Of a DNA stretch of 12,820 nt, positions 1 to 5,191 are shown one piece after another. Origin of the DNA: Alphaproteobacteria bacterium (GTDB lineage: Bacteria > Pseudomonadota > Alphaproteobacteria > UBA8366); contig JASLSL010000074.1 in assembly GCA_030743445.1 (NCBI GenBank), positions 1 through 12,820 on the forward strand, given 5' to 3'. The translations under genes and the position numbers were made by a program. The notes beneath the pieces were generated by a model that was given only the letters and a program-made list of their open reading frames with translations, searched no databases and was not told the DNA's origin. The first letter of the stretch is position 1. Each line of letters opens with the position of its first letter.

Positions 1-640
1 CTACCGCCCGCTCGACATCGACGTCGAACCGGCGCGGTCGCCGCCATCGGCCAAAACCGGCGTCGTGACCCTGGGCAGCTTCAACAACTACGCCAAGGTC
101 GGGCCCTCGACGGTCGCGGCGTGGTCGCGAATCCTGACCCAGGCGCCGAACACGCGGCTCGCGCTCAAATGGGTCGGCATCCGGCACGGCGATCCGGCTT
201 GGTGCCTCGACCGTTTCGCCGCCCACGGCGTCGATCCCGGCCGCATCGACCTGCTGGAGTGGGCGCTCGATCCCTATACCCCTTACCGCGACATCGACAT
301 CTGCCTCGATACCTTCCACGCCAGTGGCGGCACCACGACTTGCGACGCGCTGTGGATGGGGGTGCCGGTGGTCGCGATGTACGGCGAGGCGCCGTTCTCG
401 CGGGTCGGGTTGCTGCACCTGACCAAAATCGGCCTGCCCGAGCTGGTCACCGACAACCCGGACGACTATGTCGCGGTGGCGGTGGGCCTAGCCGGCGATC
501 CCGACCGGCTCGCCGAGGTCCGCACCGGGCTGCGCGAGCGCTTCCAGAATTCCGCGATCATGGATGAAGCCGGTTATGTCCGGGACCTCAGCGCCGAATT
601 CCGCCGGATGTGGCGCCGCTGGTGCGAGGCCCAAACCTAA
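1..640 (+). CDS. GT41 O-GlcNAc transferase-like (SPINDLY-type) glycosyltransferase, C-terminal part, 5' end outside the window
   Basis: The reading frame is open from base 2, giving 212 visible residues to the TAA at 638-640. A GTG at 65 is in frame but lies inside the conserved region, so it is not the real start. The visible part matches the C-terminal catalytic lobe of bacterial TPR-containing O-GlcNAc transferases: GSFNN opening the lobe, RLALK, then an LDTFHASGGTTTCDALWMG block followed by VPVV, SRVGLL, GLPELV and a C-terminal MWRRWC. In the family the GTTTCD/E stretch contacts the UDP part of the sugar-nucleotide donor. The TPR repeats expected upstream are outside the window. The likely role is cytoplasmic transfer of GlcNAc or a related sugar to protein Ser/Thr; in some bacteria such enzymes glycosylate flagellin, but acceptor and sugar cannot be told here. 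Assignment to the family is secure. Confidence 0.9.
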   Translation, partial: YRPLDIDVEPARSPPSAKTGVVTLGSFNNYAKVGPSTVAAWSRILTQAPNTRLALKWVGIRHGDPAWCLDRFAAHGVDPGRIDLLEWALDPYTPYRDIDICLDTFHASGGTTTCDALWMGVPVVAMYGEAPFSRVGLLHLTKIGLPELVTDNPDDYVAVAVGLAGDPDRLAEVRTGLRERFQNSAIMDEAGYVRDLSAEFRRMWRRWCEAQT

Positions 641-641
641 C

Positions 642-743
642 CGTCATTCCCGCGAAAGCGGGAATTCATTCCTGAGCGGTCGAAGCGTTCCGATGGCTCA
701 GGCATGGATTCCGGATCAGCGCTTCGCGCAGTCCGGAATGACG
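642..743. repeat. Dispersed intergenic repeat element with terminal inverted repeats and internal hairpins
   Basis: The element begins CGTCATTCC (642-650) and ends with its exact reverse complement GGAATGACG (735-743). Inside are three further stems: ATTCCCGC/GCGGGAAT around a GAAA loop (646-665), CCTGAGC/GCTCAGG (671-677 and 696-702) and ATTCCGGA/TCCGGAAT (708-715 and 732-739). The first stem has the form ATTCCC-N8-GGGAAT, the same pattern as the neisserial dRS3 repeat. Sequences of this type are scattered in intergenic space of many proteobacterial genomes, and their translation yields the familiar false peptide SRESGN, also seen here. It lies between two convergent genes, so a transcript from either side could fold and help terminate transcription. 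Confidence 0.75.
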
Positions 744-766
744 ACTATGGGAGGATTTCGCGGACC

Positions 767-1123
767 TTAATCCTCGCCGGCCAGCGCGTGCGCCAGGGTC
801 TCCTTCGGCGGGGTGATGTCGGTCACCAGATCGCGCAGCAGCGGTTTGTTCGACAACGGCTCGACCGTCGCCTCGCCGGCGCCGAGCCGCGCGGTGCAGG
901 CATAGGCGACCTTGCCGTCGACCCGCACCATGCATTCCTTGCAGGCGTTGGCGTTGATGCACGAATAGCGGATCGCGAGCGAGGCGTCCCTGTAGGCGCG
1001 GATCCAGATCAGCGCGTCGAGCACCGACATGTTCTCGGCGTAGGGCACCTCGAAGGACTCGATGCGCGACTCCCCGCCGGCCTCCCCGCGCCGCACGTTG
1101 AGAGTGACCGTTCGGTCGGTCAT
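767..1123 (-). CDS. Stand-alone [2Fe-2S] ferredoxin equal to the N-terminal domain of SdhB/FrdB
   Basis: A 118-residue protein. The cysteines C55, C61, C64 and C76 form the CX5CX2CX11C signature that binds the [2Fe-2S] cluster in the plant-ferredoxin-like half of succinate dehydrogenase/fumarate reductase iron-sulfur subunits. Those subunits are usually about 230-260 residues and carry a second domain with [4Fe-4S] and [3Fe-4S] clusters; that domain is absent, and the protein ends cleanly about 40 residues after C76. The ATG overlaps the TGA of the upstream flavoprotein gene (ATGA, 1120-1123), and a GGAGG lies 8 nt upstream, so the two are translationally coupled and probably form a complex. 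It most likely passes single electrons between the FAD of the flavoprotein and an unknown partner. No transmembrane segment or signal peptide is visible, so the complex should be cytoplasmic. Confidence 0.88.
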   Translation of the reverse strand: MTDRTVTLNVRRGEAGGESRIESFEVPYAENMSVLDALIWIRAYRDASLAIRYSCINANACKECMVRVDGKVAYACTARLGAGEATVEPLSNKPLLRDLVTDITPPKETLAHALAGED

Positions 1124-2847
1124 TCCGCCGCCTCCAGGGATGCGAGCTCGAACGGCGCCCGGACGACATCGACCCAATCGGTCGCGATCTCGCCGTCCTC
1201 GAGCTGGACCGTCTGGTTTTTCTCCAGGGACGGGTCGGTCTCGGGATGGTCCTCGCGCTGGTGGGCGCCGCGGCTCTCGGTCCGCGCGAGGGCGCTCGCC
1301 GTGATCGCTTCGGCCGCGAGCAGCGAGGCGCGCAGGTCGAACCAGTCCTGCACCGTGATGGCGAAGCGATGGCTGCCGGGCGTGCCGAGCGCCGGCAGGT
1401 CGACCGTCCGCATCCGGACCAAGCGGGCGAGCGCCTGCTCGAGCCCGGCCGCGTCGCGCAGCAGCCCGACATGGTCCCACATCATCGACTGCAGCTCGGT
1501 GAAGAGCGGGCCCGCGCCGGGTCCCTTGGCTTCGTCGCGCGCCTCGAGCGCGGCGATCCCGTCGAGCGCGGGCTTGGCCAATGCATGGTCCCATTCGAAG
1601 TCCAGGCCGGTGGCCCTGGCGGCCACCTTGGTGGCGGCGAAGTGCCCGGCCCGCTCGCCGAACACGAAGGTCTCGCTGATCGCGTTGCCGGATAGCCGGT
1701 TGGCGCCGTTCGCCCCGCCGACCGCCTCGCCGGCGGCAAACAACCCTTCGATGCGGCTTTCCATCTCGCCGTTCACCCGGATGCCGCCCATGTGGTAGTG
1801 GGCGATTGGCGAGACCTCGATCGGGCGGCGGGTCAGGTCGATGCCGTTGGCCAAGAGCCGGTCGATCACCGGGCCGAAGGCCTGGCGCAGCTCGGGCTCG
1901 GGGATGTGGGTGAAGCTTAGGTAGGCGCCGCCGGCGGGCGAGCCGCGGCCGGCGGCGACCTCGCTCAGGATGGCGAAGCTGGCGATGTCGCGCGGCGCGG
2001 TGTAGACGCCGGAATCGCTGGCGCCGTAGTTCTCGATGAACTCCTCCATCTCGCCGTTGAGCAATCGCCCGCCGAGCTTGTAGCGGAACGGGTCCCACAT
2101 GATCGGGTCCATGCCGACGAGCCGGGGTGCGAGATGGCCGATCGGGAAGAACTGCACGAACTCCATGTCCACGAGCTCGGCCCCGGCGCGCAGTGCCAGC
2201 GCATAGGAATCGCCGCCCATATTGGCCGAAGCACTATTGCGCCGGTAGAGCTTGGTCAGGCCGCCGGCGGCCAGGATCACCGCCTTGGCGGCGATCGTCA
2301 CCGGCGCCCCGTCCGCGAGGTTGATCGCGACCGCGCCCAGCACCCGTCCCTGGCGGACCACGAGGTCGACGACCGCGAGCTCGCTGATCCGGGTGATCGC
2401 GTCCGACCGCGCGACCCGGGTCCGCAGCGTCTTGGCGACCGCGGGCCCGGTGTTGAGGAAGTCGACATAGACGCAGCGCCGGATGCCATGGCCCGGGGCC
2501 ATGACCTGGCGCATGTGGTCATCCTCTCGCGCCCAGCCGACCTTCCAGGTGTCCATCTCGCGAATCCGGTCGGGCGCTTCGCGGCACAGGATCTGGGCGA
2601 GCTCCTCGTTGCAGAGTCCGCGCCCGGCCGCGAGCGTATCGGCGAGGTGGTGGGTCCAGTCGTCGGGCTCCTGCTCGCCGACCGCGACGGCCACGGTCAT
2701 CTGCGCCATGATCGTCGCCCCGCCGCGCCCGACCAGGCTCTTGTCGGCGAGCACCACGGACGCCCCCTCGCGCGCGGCCGAGACCGCGGCGTACATCCCC
2801 GCACCGCCGGCCCCGACCACCAGGATATCGGTCGCAAGATGGGTCAC
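1120..2847 (-). CDS. FAD-dependent oxidoreductase of the SdhA/FrdA/L-aspartate oxidase family with altered active site
   Basis: A 575-residue soluble flavoprotein. The N-terminal dinucleotide-binding motif is GAGGAG (12-17); the second FAD motif is LFAAGE (369-374) with GANRLSGN (381-388); the C-terminal family block ESRGAHQRED is at 524-533. Kept from the family are the proton-transfer Arg (R286 in APRDI), the His of HYHMGG (H350) and the substrate Arg of GANRL (R384). Changed are the His that covalently holds FAD in SdhA (A44 here), the His of the HPTG motif (F234 in QFFPIG), and the Thr-Glu pair that grips the dicarboxylate (Asp252-Pro253 by my alignment). FAD is therefore probably non-covalent and the substrate is unlikely to be plain succinate or fumarate. 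Translation starts at GTG 2847-2845; 24 nt separate it from the upstream LLM gene. The partner is the overlapping [2Fe-2S] protein. Family assignment is firm; the reaction is unknown. Confidence 0.88.
   Translation of the reverse strand: MTHLATDILVVGAGGAGMYAAVSAAREGASVVLADKSLVGRGGATIMAQMTVAVAVGEQEPDDWTHHLADTLAAGRGLCNEELAQILCREAPDRIREMDTWKVGWAREDDHMRQVMAPGHGIRRCVYVDFLNTGPAVAKTLRTRVARSDAITRISELAVVDLVVRQGRVLGAVAINLADGAPVTIAAKAVILAAGGLTKLYRRNSASANMGGDSYALALRAGAELVDMEFVQFFPIGHLAPRLVGMDPIMWDPFRYKLGGRLLNGEMEEFIENYGASDSGVYTAPRDIASFAILSEVAAGRGSPAGGAYLSFTHIPEPELRQAFGPVIDRLLANGIDLTRRPIEVSPIAHYHMGGIRVNGEMESRIEGLFAAGEAVGGANGANRLSGNAISETFVFGERAGHFAATKVAARATGLDFEWDHALAKPALDGIAALEARDEAKGPGAGPLFTELQSMMWDHVGLLRDAAGLEQALARLVRMRTVDLPALGTPGSHRFAITVQDWFDLRASLLAAEAITASALARTESRGAHQREDHPETDPSLEKNQTVQLEDGEIATDWVDVVRAPFELASLEAAE
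1131..1135 (-). promoter_or_regulatory. Ribosome binding site GGAGG of the [2Fe-2S] ferredoxin gene
   Basis: On the minus strand GGAGG stands 8 nt before the ATG at 1123-1121, inside the last codons of the flavoprotein gene. It fixes the start of the ferredoxin and supports the view that the short protein is a genuine separate gene. Confidence 0.7.
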
Positions 2848-2871
2848 GGTCCTTTCGATCTCACATTCCCT

Positions 2872-3963
2872 TCACCGCGCCGCTTCCGCGTGCTGGCGGA
2901 ACTTTGGCATGACGTCCTCGGCCAGCCGCGCCATCGAGCCCTGCCAGAGCGCCGCATCGTCCCAGTCGTGGCCGGTCGCGATCAGGGTGCCGAAATAGCC
3001 GAGCTCGTCGTGCAACGCGACGAGCCTGTCGAGCACCGTCGCCGGCGAGCCCGCGATCACCTGGTCCTCGAGCGCTTCGTTGACCCTGGTGGCGACCTCG
3101 GCCTGGAACTCGGCCGTCGTCGTGTCGGCCATCTGGCGCCGGACCTCCAACGTGCGGAGGTACTGGAAGTAGAACCTAAACCCGCCTTCCTCCTGCGCCA
3201 CGTAGTCGCTCGCTTGGCCGTCGCTCTCGGCGACCAGGATCGAGCGCGCGACCCGCCACCTGTCGCGGTCGGCGGTCTTGCCGAGGTCGGCGCACTGGTT
3301 CTCGAAATCGTCCCACTGGCTACGGATGAAGCCCGAGGGGACGAAGTTGCCCGAGATCGGGATCCAGTCGCGCTCGGCGCAGAGCCGCGCCGCGCCCGAC
3401 TTGGGGCTGCGCATCGCGTAGGCGATCGGCGGGTGTGGCTTTTGCAGCGGCTTCGGGGTGCGGCCGACGCCGATATGGGGCAGCACGAAGTCGTGGAGAT
3501 GCATGTCCCAGAACTCGCCCTCGATGTCGTAGGGCGGGTCCTCGGTCCAAATCCGGATCATCAGGTCGACGCTCTCGACCATCATGCGGTGGCCATCGTC
3601 GGGGGAAATGCCGAAGAACTCGGTGTCGCTCGGCAGGCCGCCGGGCCCGACCCCAATCATCAGGCGCCCGCCCGAGAGGTGGTCGAACATGGCGAGCTGC
3701 ATCGCGAGGTGCGCCGGGTGGTGGTAGGGCAAATTCAGCACCGCCGAGCCGAATTTGATCTGCTTGGTTTCCGAAAGGACCGTCGCGAAGAACATGAAGG
3801 GGTGGGTGATCGGCTCGCCGATCGAGGTGAGGTGCTCGCCGATCCAGGCCTCGGAATAACCCAGCTTGTCGGCCAGGATGATCGCCTGGCGGTTCTCCTC
3901 CAGCACCTCTCCATAGTCGCGCTCCGGCGGGTGGAGCGGCATCGCGAAATAGCCGAGCTGCAT
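2872..3963 (-). CDS. LLM-class flavin-dependent oxidoreductase (bacterial luciferase-like, limonene monooxygenase-type)
   Basis: A 363-residue protein with the TIM-barrel sequence pattern of bacterial-luciferase-like flavoenzymes: EAWIGEHL (38-45), LPYHHPAHLAMQ (78-89), FDHLSGGR (93-100), GVGPGGLPSD (104-113), and the C-terminal AGSPATVLDRL segment (304-314). These resemble limonene 1,2-monooxygenase and related two-component monooxygenases, which use reduced FMN and oxygen supplied by a separate reductase. Start ATG 3963-3961 has a GAGGT Shine-Dalgarno 8 nt upstream, and the length is normal. It is the first gene of a three-gene minus-strand operon with the SdhA-like flavoprotein and the small ferredoxin. 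Those partners suggest that a substrate is oxidised in two connected steps, but no flavin reductase is adjacent. The substrate cannot be inferred; many LLM proteins have wrongly transferred names. Confidence 0.88.
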   Translation of the reverse strand: MQLGYFAMPLHPPERDYGEVLEENRQAIILADKLGYSEAWIGEHLTSIGEPITHPFMFFATVLSETKQIKFGSAVLNLPYHHPAHLAMQLAMFDHLSGGRLMIGVGPGGLPSDTEFFGISPDDGHRMMVESVDLMIRIWTEDPPYDIEGEFWDMHLHDFVLPHIGVGRTPKPLQKPHPPIAYAMRSPKSGAARLCAERDWIPISGNFVPSGFIRSQWDDFENQCADLGKTADRDRWRVARSILVAESDGQASDYVAQEEGGFRFYFQYLRTLEVRRQMADTTTAEFQAEVATRVNEALEDQVIAGSPATVLDRLVALHDELGYFGTLIATGHDWDDAALWQGSMARLAEDVMPKFRQHAEAAR

Positions 3964-3971
3964 TCAGTTAC

Positions 3972-3976
3972 ACCTC
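3972..3976 (-). promoter_or_regulatory. Ribosome binding site GAGGT of the LLM oxidoreductase gene
   Basis: Read on the minus strand, GAGGT precedes the ATG at 3963-3961 by 8 nt. It supports the chosen start and the view that this gene begins the operon; no convincing promoter was seen between it and the tRNA. Confidence 0.6.
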
Positions 3977-4001
3977 GCGGGAAGGACACGCGGAAACAGG
4001 G

Positions 4002-4020
4002 AATGGTGGGCGCGGCTGGG
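4002..4020. repeat. 19-bp direct repeat of the tRNA-Val 3' end (att-like)
   Basis: Bases 4002-4020 repeat 4098-4116 exactly over 19 bp. The second copy is the tRNA-Val 3' end: the 3' strand of the T stem, the 3' acceptor strand, the discriminator base, the encoded CCA and the next three bases. The repeat lies 96 bp away, on the downstream side of the tRNA. Such duplications mark integration sites of phages and islands that use tRNA 3' ends, and can also be the trace of a decayed tandem tRNA. Between the copies lie a perfect GC-rich inverted repeat (GCGCGCG/CGCGCGC, 4024-4030 and 4033-4039) and no gene. No integrase is in the window. Confidence 0.55.
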
Positions 4021-4099
4021 CCCGCGCGCGAACGCGCGCAAATTCAACAAACAGACGAAACCCGGCCGTGATCGAAGGTCACTCCTAGCAAGTGAAAAA

Positions 4100-4174
4100 T
4101 GGTGGGCGCGGCTGGGTTTGAACCAGCGACCTCTCGCATGTGAAACGAGCGCTCTACCGCTGAGCTACGCGCCC
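4100..4174 (-). tRNA. tRNA-Val (anticodon CAC)
   Basis: Read on the minus strand, the cloverleaf is complete. The 7-bp acceptor stem pairs GGGCGCG with CGCGCCC. The D stem is GCTC/GAGC, the anticodon stem is CTCGT/GCGAG (one G-U pair), and the 7-nt loop TTCACAT holds anticodon CAC (plus-strand 4140-4142). A 5-nt variable region precedes the T arm GCTGG-TTCAAAC-CCAGC. The discriminator is A and CCA is encoded (4102-4100). It reads the valine codon GUG, frequent in this GC-rich genome. A T5 run immediately follows the CCA. A promoter is visible upstream (4197-4225). Confidence 0.95.
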
Positions 4175-4196
4175 TGCAATCCCGTGCGGTCGGTGT

Positions 4197-4225
4197 GATG
4201 TACGAACGGGCCGGGCCCGAGTCAA
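4197..4225 (-). promoter_or_regulatory. Sigma-70-type promoter of tRNA-Val
   Basis: On the minus strand TTGACT (4225-4220, five of six consensus bases) and TACATC (4202-4197) are separated by exactly 17 bp. The expected start point would be about 15 nt before the mature tRNA 5' end at 4174, leaving a short leader for RNase P to remove. The -10 element is weaker than the -35. Confidence 0.6.
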
Positions 4226-4257
4226 GCGCACCCCCGGCGCACCGCCGTTCAGCATTC

Positions 4258-4283
4258 GTTAACGCCCCTCCAGTATGGTTAAC
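4258..4283. promoter_or_regulatory. Paired GTTAAC sites upstream of the tRNA promoter (possible CtrA half-sites)
   Basis: Two GTTAAC hexamers (4258-4263 and 4278-4283) are 20 bp apart, about two helical turns, and lie 33-58 bp upstream of the tRNA -35 element. The second contains ATGGTTAA, the reverse complement of TTAACCAT, a form reported for alphaproteobacterial CtrA half-sites. The spacing does not fit the classic TTAA-N7-TTAA CtrA box, so the identity of any binding protein is a guess. Confidence 0.25.
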
Positions 4284-4704
4284 GGCGCACGGGAAAGATC
4301 GTCCGGTTTGCCCGGCGCGGCGGAAAAAACCACCCTGGTCCTTGCATAAAATACCAGGCAAACGTACGAGCGACTCGGAAAGGACTCGGGGGCGTTTTAT
4401 TTGAAAAGGCCGAAAAGCTATGTTTACTTCTATAAACGAATGCTTTACGTTCCAATACTTCAACAATAAACGCTTCGCCAATCTTAACGAAGTTGAAGGG
4501 CAAATTGGCCCCAGACCTGGCGCAACTCGGAGGATGTTTTCTTCCCTCCACCATCCCGACCCGCGGAATTCCAAGCGGTCCGCGGCGTTCCCCCACCGGC
4601 ACATCCGACAGTTCCAAACGGACGTTCGCGCGATGATACGGCGCACGGCGCGCGGTGCGACGGGTCTGTTCGAAAACCGGTATGTGGTGCGGGTTCTCAG
4701 GGGG
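4284..4704. other. Long intergenic region with an AT-rich island and several inverted repeats; no supported gene
   Basis: No convincing coding region was found on either strand. The stretch from about 4395 to 4500 is clearly richer in A and T than its surroundings. Visible inverted repeats are CCTGGT/ACCAGG (4334-4339 and 4353-4358, with a -10-like TAAAAT at 4347-4352 between them), a nested pair CTTCAAC/GTTGAAG (4458-4464 and 4492-4498) enclosing TTCG/CGAA (4474-4477 and 4488-4491), and CCGCGGA/TCCGCGG (4561-4567 and 4579-4585). An 18-bp near-perfect palindrome with CGCAC/GTGCG ends lies at 4642-4659, about 50 bp upstream of the sigma-54 site, where an enhancer-binding activator could sit. 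The stretch could be an upstream control region, a long leader or an undescribed small RNA. Confidence 0.4.
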
Positions 4705-4721
4705 CTGGCACAGTTGATGCA
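4705..4721 (+). promoter_or_regulatory. Sigma-54 (RpoN) promoter upstream of the GIY-YIG-like gene
   Basis: CTGGCACAGTTGATGCA matches the -24/-12 consensus TTGGCAC-N5-TTGCA closely. The invariant GG (4707-4708) and GC (4719-4720) are separated by the required 10 bases. Transcription would start near 4732, leaving a leader of about 45 nt before the ATG at 4777, with AAGGTG as ribosome binding site. A second TTGGCAC at 4736-4742 has the -24 half but CC in place of GC at the -12 position. Confidence 0.6.
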
Positions 4722-4776
4722 AGAAATCACGGCGATTGGCACACCATTTCCACGCACGAACGGAAGGTGATCCGAT

Positions 4777-5184
4777 ATGTCCAGCGCAGACGCACAGATC
4801 AAGCCCCTCGCGTCGCACCGCATGACCACCTGGCAAGGCCTGTCGGCACGACCCTACGCTTTCTGGGCCTATTCCTTCGAAGAGAACCTGCCCGCGGCCC
4901 CTGGCGTCTACGCCTACGCCCGGACCGTGAACGGCTCCGACAATTGGCAAATCTTCTTTATCGGCGAGACCGACAACTTCGCCGAGGCGATCCTCGAAGA
5001 CGACATGTGCGAGTCCGCCCGAGAGATGGGCGCGACCCACATCATGCTGCACTGCCAGGGCGGTGGCGATGCGCCGCGGCTCGAGGTCGAAGGCGACCTC
5101 ATGGCCAGCCTCGATCCGCCGTTGAACCAGGATACGACCCTCGAGGCGGAACCCGCCCCGGTCCTGGTCGCGATCGGCGGCTAG
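4777..5184 (+). CDS. Small protein with a degenerate GIY-YIG-like domain
   Basis: A 135-residue, probably cytoplasmic protein. I read it as a diverged GIY-YIG fold. GVY (43-45) stands for the first motif and FIGETDNF (61-68) for the second, followed by GATHI (85-89), then R101 and E105 in RLEVEGDL, and the end motif PPLN (114-117). In active GIY-YIG nucleases such as I-TevI a Tyr in the second motif, an Arg ten residues later, a Glu and a C-terminal Asn are important. Here E105 and N117 can be matched, but the Tyr is F61 and the Arg is A71, so nuclease activity is doubtful and a DNA-binding or structural role is possible. A Shine-Dalgarno AAGGTG precedes the ATG. It appears to be transcribed alone from a sigma-54-type promoter and ends 7 nt from the convergent gph stop. 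A hypothetical protein of unknown role is the safe name. Confidence 0.72.
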   Translation: MSSADAQIKPLASHRMTTWQGLSARPYAFWAYSFEENLPAAPGVYAYARTVNGSDNWQIFFIGETDNFAEAILEDDMCESAREMGATHIMLHCQGGGDAPRLEVEGDLMASLDPPLNQDTTLEAEPAPVLVAIGG

Positions 5185-5191
5185 ACAGGCC

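Noticed and set aside
564..770. Plus-strand 68-codon open frame across the end of the GT41 gene and the repeat
   Set aside because: Its second half is the translation of the dispersed repeat (SRESGN-type false peptide) and its first half is the GT41 gene in another frame.
4024..4039. GC-rich inverted repeat as intrinsic terminator for the tRNA
   Set aside because: No T run follows it on the minus strand.
2134..4071. Very long plus-strand open frame (645 codons)
   Set aside because: It lies antisense to the flavoprotein and LLM genes, whose proteins are clearly recognisable; long antisense frames are common in GC-rich DNA. Its Arg/Asp/His-rich product resembles no family.
4334..4358. CCTGGT/ACCAGG inverted repeat around TAAAAT as a promoter with operator
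   Set aside because: No acceptable -35 element lies at 16-18 bp from TAAAAT on the plus strand, so it was left as an unassigned repeat.
4642..4659. NtrC-type enhancer site for the sigma-54 promoter
   Set aside because: The dyad has GCAC-N8-GTGC whereas NtrC sites have GCAC-N7-GTGC, so the palindrome is reported without naming a binding protein.
4420..4770. Plus-strand 116-codon open frame in the long intergenic region
   Set aside because: There is no ribosome binding site, no recognisable domain and irregular codon use, and it runs through the sigma-54 promoter.
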